A stretch of DNA of 64,000 nt from Tolypothrix tenuis PCC 7101. GTDB lineage: Bacteria; Cyanobacteriota; Cyanobacteriia; Cyanobacteriales; Nostocaceae. Location: contig NZ_AP018249.1 of the NCBI RefSeq assembly GCF_002368295.1, positions 1-64,000 on the forward strand, written 5' to 3'. Below the pieces are notes generated by a model that was given only the letters and a program-made list of their open reading frames with translations, had not been told where the DNA came from and did no database searches. Positions 1 to 6,808 of this stretch are shown in pieces. The translations under genes were made by a program, and so were the position numbers. How positions within the stretch are numbered: position 1 is the stretch's first letter; every line of letters begins with the position of its first letter.

Positions 1-180
1 TCCGACGGTGTAGGCAGTACCATTGAAAACTACTCTTCCAGGAACATCTTCCATATCGACAGAAGAAATATAACTGGGAACGCGAACAACATCAAAACCA
101 TCGACTAAAAGTTTGATGCTACCGTAACCGTTATCAAAGCCGGAGGGAAAAATTTTTTGTAAGGTGTGAATGTTGGTCAT
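1..180 (-). CDS. parM: ParM/StbA-like actin-family plasmid segregation protein (5' fragment, runs off the window)
   Basis: The reverse strand reads 60 codons from an ATG at 180 to the window edge without a stop. The peptide begins MTNIHTLQKIFPSGFDNGYG and continues SIKLLVDGFDVVRVPSYISS. An early FDNGYGSIK element matches the first phosphate-binding loop of actin-like plasmid proteins (ParM/Alp type; usually D-x-G-x-G/N-x-x-K). Proteins of this family form filaments that push plasmid copies apart and work with a small DNA-binding adaptor (ParR) bound at a repeat cluster. Such a cluster lies directly upstream (191-319). Only the N-terminal fifth is visible, so the adaptor gene, if there is one, lies outside the window. 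The family call is fairly sure. The alternative is another actin-like subfamily with the same N-terminal loop. Confidence 0.75.
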   Translation of the reverse strand, partial: MTNIHTLQKIFPSGFDNGYGSIKLLVDGFDVVRVPSYISSVDMEDVPGRVVFNGTAYTVG

Positions 181-190
181 GGGGGTCAAG

Positions 191-319
191 TGGGGTATAA
201 AGTATGAATGAGTCAAAAATACCCTAAGCATCACCTATATATACCCTATATAGGAGGTAAAATGAGCATAAAAATTTTCAAGTATTTATAGGGTATATAT
301 AGCACCTACTTATACCCCA
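191..319. repeat. Centromere/operator-like inverted repeat cluster upstream of parM
   Basis: Five copies of a GGGTATA/TATACCC core sit in the 165-bp gap between the parM start and the rarA stop. A perfect 16-bp inverted repeat, CTATATATACCCTATA at 235-250 and its complement at 287-302, forms the inner pair. An outer pair, TGGGGTATAAAGTA (191-204) and TACTTATACCCCA (307-319), matches with one extra base. A further half copy, ATACCCTA, is at 220-227. Repeat clusters directly upstream of parM-type genes usually serve as both centromere and autoregulatory operator, which is the likely role here (inference). Confidence 0.6.
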
Positions 320-345
320 TAAATTTTTGTAGACTGCTAACAATG

Positions 346-2568
346 TCAAATTTTGTACGCTGCTTTCACAAAAGCAGTAGAACTCATCCAACTGACTGTT
401 TGATTGAGCAAGGAGCGCATAAATAGCTCATTGAGAGAATGTATTTCAAGAGATGTCAGATTCTGAGCTAGTCGCTCACCATAACTGGGTCGATTTGCAT
501 TAGCTCTAAACAAGCGCTCAATAAAGCCTGGGGTAATGTGTATTGGTGTTGTGTTCTGCTCAACTAATACTTCGACTGCTAACCCCGCATCTTCAAAAGC
601 TTGCTGCAAATCAAAAGCATCCCAGTTCAACATCGGGTCTGATTGATTCGAGTAAATAGCCTCTTCAGCCGTAACTAAACGCTGATACAATTTTTTATCC
701 AACTTTTCTGGCTCAATTAAGCGATAAAGCCTTTGTGTGTGGCGTGGGATTGATTCCGCCAGCAGTATTTTTCCTGAAGAAGGCAGTAATTTAGCTAGAA
801 TTTGGGCCGCGCTCGCTTTATCCGTTTGGGCAAACAATACATTGCGACCAATAATGTAGTCAAATATTACTCCTGGCGTTTGTGAAGCTAACACAGCAGG
901 TAGTTCAGTGATTTGGGCATTTAATATCACTGGACGCATCAGTTCTGGAAGTGCTGCTGCTTGTTCAATTAGAGCAAGAGCATCATTTTGATTATTAACA
1001 CAAGCATAAACTCCACCTTCCCCGACACGGCGGATTGCTTCCCAGGTGAGTAAACCACTACCTGCATTTAAATCCAAAACCAAATGATGACGTTGTAATT
1101 GGGCTAAGGTGAAAATGTGATCGCGTATTACTGCTAATTGCGTACCTACTTGCGAAAGAGTACGTTGTAGCCATAATTCACTAGTTCGGTCGATACTGCT
1201 ATAAGTTAGTATTTCTAGAGGAGCAACACCCATTCCTTCTACTAAAGCAGCTAATTGAGCTTCACGGCGGCTGGCAACTTGAGCATTAATTTTTTCCTCC
1301 AATCCCTGCATTGATGGCTGATAAAATACTTGTCCTTGCAAGCTAGCAGGCAAGTATTGCTGCGCCACCCAATGGTCTCGGTAAGCGTGAGGATACAGAT
1401 AGCCTGCTCCATGCCCAAATCCTTTTTTATCTCGATTAGCATCTTTGAGATGATTGGGGATATCTGCTGACCTTTCGCTCTCAACAGCTGCCAAAGCATC
1501 GAAAAAGCCCATAATGCTGTTGGACTTGGGTGCAGTTGCCAAATAAAGTGTTGCTTGCGCTAGGTGATATCGTCCTTCAGGCATACCGACGCGATCAAAT
1601 GCTTCAGCGCAAGCATTGACTACAACAACAGCATTGGGGTCAGCTAGTCCCACATCCTCACTAGCAAGAATTAACATTCTGCGGAAGATAAAGCGAGGGT
1701 CTTCACCTGCATACACCATTTTCGCTAGCCAGTATAGTGCTGCGTCAGGATCTGAGCCGCGTAAGCTTTTGATAAAGGCGCTAATGGTATCAAAATGAGC
1801 ATCACCTTCTTTATCGTATAAAACCGCTCGCTGCTGAATTGATTCTTCGGCGACTGCCAGGGTGATATGAATAACATCATTAGAAGTAGCTGATGTCGTC
1901 TCTACAGCTAATTCCAAAGCATTCAATAGTGAACGAGCATCACCATTGGCAACATTAACTAGGTGAGCTAACGCATCATCATCAATCTGCACTTTCAGCT
2001 TGCCATAACCACGTTGAGAATCATTTAGCGTTTGCTCAACAATCCGGTACAAGTCTTCACCCTGTAATGGTTTAAGCTGAAAAATCCGCGAACGACTGAC
2101 TAGCGCTTTATTAACTTCAAAATAAGGATTTTCTGTGGTTGCGCCAATTAAAATGACTGTGCCATTTTCTACCCACGGCAGCAGTGCATCTTGTTGCGAC
2201 TTATTGAACCGATGGACTTCATCCACAAACAGGATAGTCCTGCGGTTGTGGAATTTGCGTTGCTCTTGTGCGGTTTCAATGGCGGCGCGAATTTCTTTAA
2301 CTCCAGAGAGTACGGCATTAATAGCAATGAAATGAGCGCGAGTTGTATTAGCTATCACACGCGCCAAAGTTGTTTTACCAGTACCTGGTGGCCCATAGAA
2401 AATTAGTGAGGATAGTTGGTCTAGACTTATGGCACGTCGCAGAAGCCTTCCTTGCCCAAGGATATGGTCTTGACCAACAAATTCATCAAGAGTCAAAGGT
2501 CGCATTCGGGCTGCGAGTGGAGCTTCCACTGCTGTGACTTGGGCTAAATGCTGATCGAATAAGTCCAT
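346..2568 (-). CDS. rarA: RarA/MgsA-type AAA+ ATPase fused to a C-terminal methyltransferase-like domain
   Basis: This 740-aa protein has a complete clamp-loader-like AAA+ core: Walker A GPPGTGKT (59-66), Walker B FVDEVH (114-119), sensor IGATTEN (141-147) and an SRSR arginine-finger segment (158-161). The RarA/MgsA/WRNIP1 C-terminal region follows. RarA acts at stalled or gapped replication forks and interacts with single-strand binding protein. Bacterial RarA is normally about 430-450 aa. Here roughly 290 extra residues carry a Rossmann methyltransferase signature, LDLNAGSGLL near residue 498, and an NVLFAQTDKAS-type core near 580. I recall this fused form from cyanobacteria, so it may be a lineage trait. 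Substrate and activity of the second domain are unknown. The gene ends 165 bp before parM on the same strand, and ATG 2568 gives the usual MDLFDQ start. Confidence 0.85.
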   Translation of the reverse strand: MDLFDQHLAQVTAVEAPLAARMRPLTLDEFVGQDHILGQGRLLRRAISLDQLSSLIFYGPPGTGKTTLARVIANTTRAHFIAINAVLSGVKEIRAAIETAQEQRKFHNRRTILFVDEVHRFNKSQQDALLPWVENGTVILIGATTENPYFEVNKALVSRSRIFQLKPLQGEDLYRIVEQTLNDSQRGYGKLKVQIDDDALAHLVNVANGDARSLLNALELAVETTSATSNDVIHITLAVAEESIQQRAVLYDKEGDAHFDTISAFIKSLRGSDPDAALYWLAKMVYAGEDPRFIFRRMLILASEDVGLADPNAVVVVNACAEAFDRVGMPEGRYHLAQATLYLATAPKSNSIMGFFDALAAVESERSADIPNHLKDANRDKKGFGHGAGYLYPHAYRDHWVAQQYLPASLQGQVFYQPSMQGLEEKINAQVASRREAQLAALVEGMGVAPLEILTYSSIDRTSELWLQRTLSQVGTQLAVIRDHIFTLAQLQRHHLVLDLNAGSGLLTWEAIRRVGEGGVYACVNNQNDALALIEQAAALPELMRPVILNAQITELPAVLASQTPGVIFDYIIGRNVLFAQTDKASAAQILAKLLPSSGKILLAESIPRHTQRLYRLIEPEKLDKKLYQRLVTAEEAIYSNQSDPMLNWDAFDLQQAFEDAGLAVEVLVEQNTTPIHITPGFIERLFRANANRPSYGERLAQNLTSLEIHSLNELFMRSLLNQTVSWMSSTAFVKAAYKI

Positions 2569-2799
2569 TCAGTAAGAATCTCCACAGTAAATGTTAACGA
2601 AATAACACTTTAAACTCTATATATCTTTGAACGGATAGCAGTCACTAGCTCTGGATAAGGGCATCCTTGTTTCAGCCTTGCTTGCACATCTTTTAGTCTT
2701 TTTCATCCTCTGTTCTGCATTAATTAGAATTTTCCTTGGTGGGGATATAGAATCAGTAGTTCAAAACTTTTTCCTGGCTTTACATTTTCGTATTTTGCC

Positions 2800-2816
2800 T
2801 GTAAAGTCGCTTTACA
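2800..2816. promoter_or_regulatory. Palindrome TGTAAAG-TCG-CTTTACA
   Basis: Seven-base perfect arms with a 3-nt centre lie 120 bp before parA. The size and symmetry suit a dimeric repressor or ParB-type binding site. The binder is unknown. Confidence 0.4.
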
Positions 2817-2866
2817 AAGGCGAAGACTTGAACTTCAATTTGCAATAAAAGCAGAGAATTTAGCAC

Positions 2867-2886
2867 ATCATATATTGATATATGAT
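2867..2886. promoter_or_regulatory. 20-bp AT-rich palindrome upstream of parA (putative par operator or parS-like site)
   Basis: The sequence ATCATATATTGATATATGAT has two perfect 9-bp arms around TG and ends 49 bp before the parA start. Plasmid parAB operons are typically autoregulated through such a site, and ParB binds inverted repeats nearby. That this is the operator is inference from position and symmetry. Confidence 0.5.
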
Positions 2887-2935
2887 ATCCAAACAGTAAA
2901 CGTCCGAATCTTAAAACAGCATTTAAAGCAAAACC

Positions 2936-3748
2936 ATGCAAATTCGACTAGCTGTGATCAGCAATGCTGGGGGCAGTGGTAAAACTACACTTTCAGTTCA
3001 TTTGGCTTATGAGCTAGCAAAACGTAAATATAATGTAGCTTTGCTCGACCTAGACCCCCAAGGTTCATTGACATTATTTTGTGGATTGAATCCACCAGAG
3101 CCAGAACAGACTTTAGCAGAGGTTCTTAAAGATAAATTTGAGGGTGCTTGGCCACTAACTCCATGCTGGAGTCAGTACACCAATAAAGTTGCCGTGTGTC
3201 AAGGAGGAATGATACTAACTGAGACGGCAGATGAGCTGGTGCTTCACAAACGAGGAGCTTACCTCTTAGCGGACTGCTTAACTGACTACCCATTAGAACA
3301 GGACGTAATTATTTTTGATTGTCCAGCAACTCTCGGTCCACTACCTTTAATGGCTCTAGCAGCTTGTACACATATGATTATTCCCGTACAGTTAGAGCCA
3401 AAATCAATTCAGGGAGCAGCACATCTATTGGAGTGGTACTACTACCATTGCAAATACTTGCGTTTAAACCCCACTCCTGAAATTTTAGGATTTATCCCTA
3501 ATCAATATGATGCCCGCAGAAGTACTCATCGACAGATACTGGCAGCATTACCTGAACAGTTGGAACAAATGAAGATTCGAGCATTTTCACCAATTCGAGA
3601 TAGTGCAGAATTTGTCAATGCTAGTGGTCAAGGGTTACCATTACATATTTATCGTCCTAGCCATCCTGCTAAGGATGATTTTCAGGAAATTACTTCTTAT
3701 CTTACAAATTTAATTGGAAAGCCTAAGACAAGTAAAAGAACAAAATAA
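2936..3748 (+). CDS. parA: ParA-family partition ATPase
   Basis: The 270-aa protein starts with a P-loop of ParA/MinD type: NAGGSGKTT at 10-18, then LLDLDPQGSL (Walker A') near 36-45 and IFDCPATLG (Walker B-like) near 122-130. ParA uses nucleoid-bound ATP dimers to position plasmid copies through ParB bound at parS. parB begins 2 bp after its stop, as in a standard par operon. The signature lysine of the deviant Walker A (KGGxxKT) is alanine here (Ala11), while the P-loop lysine Lys16 is kept. There is no N-terminal helix-turn-helix, so this is the short (type Ib-sized) form, and autoregulation would have to come from ParB or another protein. The family call is sure; the effect of the lost lysine is unknown. 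Confidence 0.9.
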   Translation: MQIRLAVISNAGGSGKTTLSVHLAYELAKRKYNVALLDLDPQGSLTLFCGLNPPEPEQTLAEVLKDKFEGAWPLTPCWSQYTNKVAVCQGGMILTETADELVLHKRGAYLLADCLTDYPLEQDVIIFDCPATLGPLPLMALAACTHMIIPVQLEPKSIQGAAHLLEWYYYHCKYLRLNPTPEILGFIPNQYDARRSTHRQILAALPEQLEQMKIRAFSPIRDSAEFVNASGQGLPLHIYRPSHPAKDDFQEITSYLTNLIGKPKTSKRTK

Positions 3749-3750
3749 TT

Positions 3751-4887
3751 ATGTGTGCTCGTAAAACTCCTAATCTTACGAATTATTTTTCAGGTGCAAA
3801 GCAATCTCAGCATTTATCTGCCGCTGAGGAAGAGATACAGCAATTAAAAGCAGAAATTGAGGAACTCCGTTCTAAAAATTCTAGCGATCTAGAATTACAA
3901 CTTAAAGAGTTACGAAAACAACTAGAGTCTCACTCAGGGATTCTATCGATTTCTCTCGAACAAATTGAGCCGAATCCAGAACAACCTAGACAAACATTTT
4001 TGCCTGAAAGTATTGAATCAATGTCTCGCTCTTTAAGTAGAGACGGACAACTACAACCCGTTATTTTAATTCAAAGAGGCAATCATCTATTAATATTCGA
4101 TGGAGAGCGACGCTGGCGAAGCGCTAAAATTTTAGGTTGGCAAACTATACAAGCAGTAATAATTCCAGAACCAGTTTCTTTACATCGCAAAGCATTACTG
4201 ACTTCTCTTCATCGAGAAGATCTTAATCCCCTGGATAAAGCAGAAGCGATTTTACGTGAAATATCCACAATTACTGAATTAGATGTTCAAGATATTCCGC
4301 GCCTTCTGTCAACAGTAATACGACGTTTGAACTCACAAAAGCGTATAAAGCCCGTTTTTGAACTAGTAACAGCTGATACAAAAAAACAAGAGCAAGAACT
4401 AGATATTTTAGATATAAGTGAGTCAGAGAGGGCAGTATTAAGAGTGTTGTTGGATTTACAACTAAATCCTGCTTCTATCGATGCCAACATTTTTCCCATG
4501 CTGTCTTTAGCAGAAGACCTAAAAATTGCAATCCGAAGCGGACTCAAAGGTGTTCATGCAATGGCATTACAAAAATTATCAGCCAAAAATTTAGGATTAT
4601 CTGAACAAAAAGCCAAGTCCATTAGAGAAAAAACTACGCAGAAAGTAATATCTGAAAAATTATCTGCTATTGCTACACGAAAATTAGTTACTGAGGTGCT
4701 GGCATCTCAATCACAATCATCAGTAATAAATGATACTAATACTCAGGATGTAGCACAAACGTCTCATCGTTTGCAAAAACTTTCTTTAGAGTCGCTCAAG
4801 AAAGCAAATCCTTCTGAATTGCTACAGTTTAAAGAAGTATTATGTCAAAAATTAGCAGAAATTGAACAAGTACTAAAACAAAATTAA
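3751..4887 (+). CDS. parB: ParB/RepB/Spo0J-family partition protein
   Basis: The 378-aa protein starts with a Lys/Glu-rich coiled coil (about 24-60). The ParB nuclease-like/CTP-binding domain follows, with PNPEQPR (74-80) and the GERRWRSA box (118-125). After it comes LHREDLNPLDKAEAI near 155, the place of the ENIQRxDL motif in chromosomal ParB. A helical DNA-binding middle region and a C-terminal helical dimerisation region follow. ParB marks parS sites and stimulates ParA. The gene starts 2 bp after parA and must be co-transcribed with it. The N-terminal coiled coil ahead of the ParB domain is longer than in chromosomal ParB and resembles plasmid ParB/RepB types. Confidence 0.88.
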   Translation: MCARKTPNLTNYFSGAKQSQHLSAAEEEIQQLKAEIEELRSKNSSDLELQLKELRKQLESHSGILSISLEQIEPNPEQPRQTFLPESIESMSRSLSRDGQLQPVILIQRGNHLLIFDGERRWRSAKILGWQTIQAVIIPEPVSLHRKALLTSLHREDLNPLDKAEAILREISTITELDVQDIPRLLSTVIRRLNSQKRIKPVFELVTADTKKQEQELDILDISESERAVLRVLLDLQLNPASIDANIFPMLSLAEDLKIAIRSGLKGVHAMALQKLSAKNLGLSEQKAKSIREKTTQKVISEKLSAIATRKLVTEVLASQSQSSVINDTNTQDVAQTSHRLQKLSLESLKKANPSELLQFKEVLCQKLAEIEQVLKQN

Positions 4888-4917
4888 TTTGTCTTTGGTC
4901 TACCGCTAATGCATGAT

Positions 4918-4980
4918 AACCAGAGCTATGCTGTAGTCCTATCGCATATACATATGGCGATGATTATTTGCGCTCTGGTT
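4918..4980. terminator. Nested inverted repeats after parB (possible terminator)
   Basis: A 9-bp perfect outer repeat, AACCAGAGC (4918-4926) and GCTCTGGTT (4972-4980), encloses a second near-palindrome at 4941-4961 (ATCGC(C)ATAT on both sides). It begins 31 bp after the parB stop. No T-run follows on either strand, so termination is only one option. The right arm overlaps the end of the reductase remnant. Confidence 0.35.
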
Positions 4981-5113
4981 CATAGATGAGCGCCACAACG
5001 TCTGAACTGAAAGGCTGTGCTTCCAGAAGCTTCAAAGTCGTGGTGGTATCATCTTGAAACAGGTGCTTGCCTTTGCCCACAACTACCGGATAAACAAGCA
5101 GCCGATAGATATC
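4964..5113 (-). pseudogene. C-terminal remnant of a RibD_C/dihydrofolate-reductase-family gene
   Basis: On the reverse strand a frame open for 49 codons, closed by TAA at 4964-4966, reads DIYRLLVYPVVVGKGKHLFQ and then a segment ending FSSDVVALIYEPERK. The YPVVVGKGKxLF element and the ValValAlaLeu-Ile-Tyr-Glu-Pro ending are typical of the last third of the RibD C-terminal/dihydrofolate-reductase-like fold. Upstream the frame runs into a stop at 5114-5116, and no N-terminal part is present. It lies antisense to and just before the inositol-phosphatase gene, and looks like a leftover of an insertion or deletion. Confidence 0.65.
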
Positions 5114-5152
5114 CTATTTTGATGCCGTCATTTTATCTGAGTGTGAACTGCA

Positions 5153-6025
5153 ATGTCTACAACAGCGCCAAATGCTCGATTGATTTTGAAAACTTTACTA
5201 CCACATCTTGTAGTAGCAGCCGCCTACGCCCGTTCTCTGCAAACAAAAATCGCTATACTTCCTGCCAAAGGACAAGGCGAAAACTTTTTTGCGACAGCAT
5301 TAACTGATGCGGACTTAGCTATTCAAAATCTCGTGGAAGTAGTACTACTAGCGAATTTTCCAGAAATTCCCTTTTACGGCGAAGAATATGAGAGTTCTCG
5401 CAATACTAAATATTTTCATACTACCCAACTGAGTACAGAACATGATTACTTAATCACGCTAGACCCAATTGATGGTACTCGATTTTACATGGATGGGCAT
5501 TCTAATTACCAGATTATTCTCAGTATTCTCAATCAGGATGACTATGAAGCAGTATTAGCAATTTCTCCTGCCCAAAATATTTATTATTATGCTCTTCGGG
5601 GCGAAGGCGCGTTTCAAGGAACATTGGAGATGAGCTTAGAAGCCTGTACATCTTTGCGTGTAATATCTTCTGCACCTCATGTATTGTTGGGATGGGGAAT
5701 GAGTTCGTTAGCAACTGCGCTCAAAGAACAATATCAAGTCATTGATATCGCTAATGATTACTCTAATGATATTCAAATTCCTAATCTCAACGGTATCCTT
5801 AGTGGTGAATTAAGTGGAGCAGTTATTTCCTCGGGCAAATTTATTGACGGTGCTGCACTTGCTTTCATTGCCAGAGAAGCTGGTTGTATTGTTACTACTT
5901 TAGATGGCTCGAGCTTACCGCCACTACATACTTGTCTTGACTATAGTCTGCCTGGACTGATCGTAGCTGCCTCATCATCGATTTATCAAAATTTGCTAGC
6001 AGCAACACAAAGCTTACTTGTGTAA
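5153..6025 (+). CDS. Inositol-monophosphatase-family phosphatase
   Basis: The 290-aa protein shows the Li+-sensitive phosphatase superfamily motifs: TDAD (51-54), GEE (76-78) and the metal-binding DPIDGT (104-109). A C-terminal FIDGAALAFIAREAG segment near 230-245 supplies the last metal-ligand aspartate. Such enzymes remove phosphate from inositol monophosphate, fructose-1,6-bisphosphate, 3'-phosphoadenosine phosphates or related small substrates with Mg2+. The substrate cannot be read from sequence. ATG 5153 is used. The gene follows the par locus on the same strand but 265 bp later, with the reductase remnant between, so it is probably not part of the par operon. Confidence 0.8.
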   Translation: MSTTAPNARLILKTLLPHLVVAAAYARSLQTKIAILPAKGQGENFFATALTDADLAIQNLVEVVLLANFPEIPFYGEEYESSRNTKYFHTTQLSTEHDYLITLDPIDGTRFYMDGHSNYQIILSILNQDDYEAVLAISPAQNIYYYALRGEGAFQGTLEMSLEACTSLRVISSAPHVLLGWGMSSLATALKEQYQVIDIANDYSNDIQIPNLNGILSGELSGAVISSGKFIDGAALAFIAREAGCIVTTLDGSSLPPLHTCLDYSLPGLIVAASSSIYQNLLAATQSLLV

Positions 6026-6068
6026 ATGTGCTGGTTAAAAATTATGATTGAGAGAGGCTCGCTAGTAC

Positions 6069-6094
6069 AATTGCTTGGAGATTCAAAAGCAATT
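6069..6094. repeat. Hairpin AATTGCTT / AAGCAATT
   Basis: Eight-base perfect arms with a 10-nt loop lie between the phosphatase stop and the next gene. There is no T-run, so it could be an operator or a weak terminator. Confidence 0.3.
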
Positions 6095-6119
6095 CTGAAA
6101 AAATGCTCCTATCAGCATA

Positions 6120-6656
6120 GTGCAAGAAATTATGGGTAAAACTAAAAAATCAGAAAATGTTGCTAAAAAAGTAGTTAACTCTTCTGCAGATGGGTTATAT
6201 GTGCTGGATGTATTTTTAATTGATGGCCCCATTACCGAGGAGTTTATTGCTGATAATTCAGTAGTGTCTCGAACTATTGAGATTAAAGGCAGTAATACTT
6301 TGCAGGAGCTTCATAAAATCATCTTCAAGGCATTCGACCGCGAAGAAGAGCATATGTATGAATTTCAAATTGGAGGAAATGGCCCGCAAGATCCAAATGC
6401 CAGAAGGTACGGTTTGAAACAAGCATTTTCCAGTTCCGGTTTGACACCAACGCCTACAGGCGATGTTTCTAGTACTTCAATTGCTGAGGTGGGCTTATCA
6501 ATTGATGAGGCTTTTGGTTACTGGTTCGATTTTGGGGATGATTGGTGGCACCAGATTGATGTCACAAACATTTTAGACAAGGCCCCTGCGGGCAAGTATC
6601 CTAAAATTACTAAGCGAGTTGGGGCTAGCCCTCCTCAATACGCGGATTTTGAGTAG
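6120..6656 (+). CDS. pRiA4b ORF-3-like protein (PRiA4_ORF3 family)
   Basis: This protein of up to 178 aa has the hallmark of the PRiA4_ORF3 family. An N-terminal segment, IEIKGSNTLQELHKIIFKAF, is followed by a mid-protein MYEFQIGG and the characteristic WFDFGDDWWHQIDV near 140-153, then GKYPKITKRVGASPPQ. The family was named from an ORF on an Agrobacterium plasmid and is common on plasmids and near transposons. Its molecular role is not known. The frame opens with GTG at 6120, and an in-frame ATG at 6132 is an equally good start because neither has a clear ribosome binding site. The protein ends soon after the PPQYADFE motif, where many relatives continue, so it may be a short version. Confidence 0.75.
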   Translation: MQEIMGKTKKSENVAKKVVNSSADGLYVLDVFLIDGPITEEFIADNSVVSRTIEIKGSNTLQELHKIIFKAFDREEEHMYEFQIGGNGPQDPNARRYGLKQAFSSSGLTPTPTGDVSSTSIAEVGLSIDEAFGYWFDFGDDWWHQIDVTNILDKAPAGKYPKITKRVGASPPQYADFE

Positions 6657-6735
6657 CAGAGAAAGTTAACCTATGAGGAGCGATCGCAACTGCAATCTTC
6701 GATTTCTAGCTAACTTGCTGCGGTGAGAGTGACTA

Positions 6736-6763
6736 CAGGGACGCACCCTGACTTTAAAAGTCA
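6736..6763. repeat. Two adjacent inverted repeats between convergent genes
   Basis: CAGGG-ACGCA-CCCTG (6736-6750) is followed at once by the 15-bp palindrome TGACTTT-A-AAAGTCA (6749-6763). They lie in the 152-bp gap between the convergent pRiA4-like and CHAT genes, where a two-way terminator is expected. The T-stretches are short, so function is uncertain. Confidence 0.35.
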
Positions 6764-6808
6764 AATTCTGTGATAACTAACAAATCACACGTAGTAAGAC
6801 TTTTTCGA

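Larger units (their letters stand above)
2569..2935. promoter_or_regulatory. Divergent intergenic region between rarA and parA
   Basis: This 367-bp gap separates divergent rarA and parA and must hold both promoters. It contains two clear palindromes, listed separately (2800-2816 and 2867-2886). On the reverse strand a frame open for about 30 codons (2610-2697), ending in a stop, reads KDVQARLKQGCPYPELVTAI near its end and looks protein-like. It has no start codon and is probably a gene remnant; I cannot assign a family. No RNA gene was recognised. Confidence 0.4.

Noticed and set aside
5017..5307. 96-codon plus-strand frame overlapping the start of the phosphatase gene
   Set aside because: It overlaps the reductase remnant and the start of the phosphatase gene in another frame; composition is rich in Ser, Arg and Thr without pattern.
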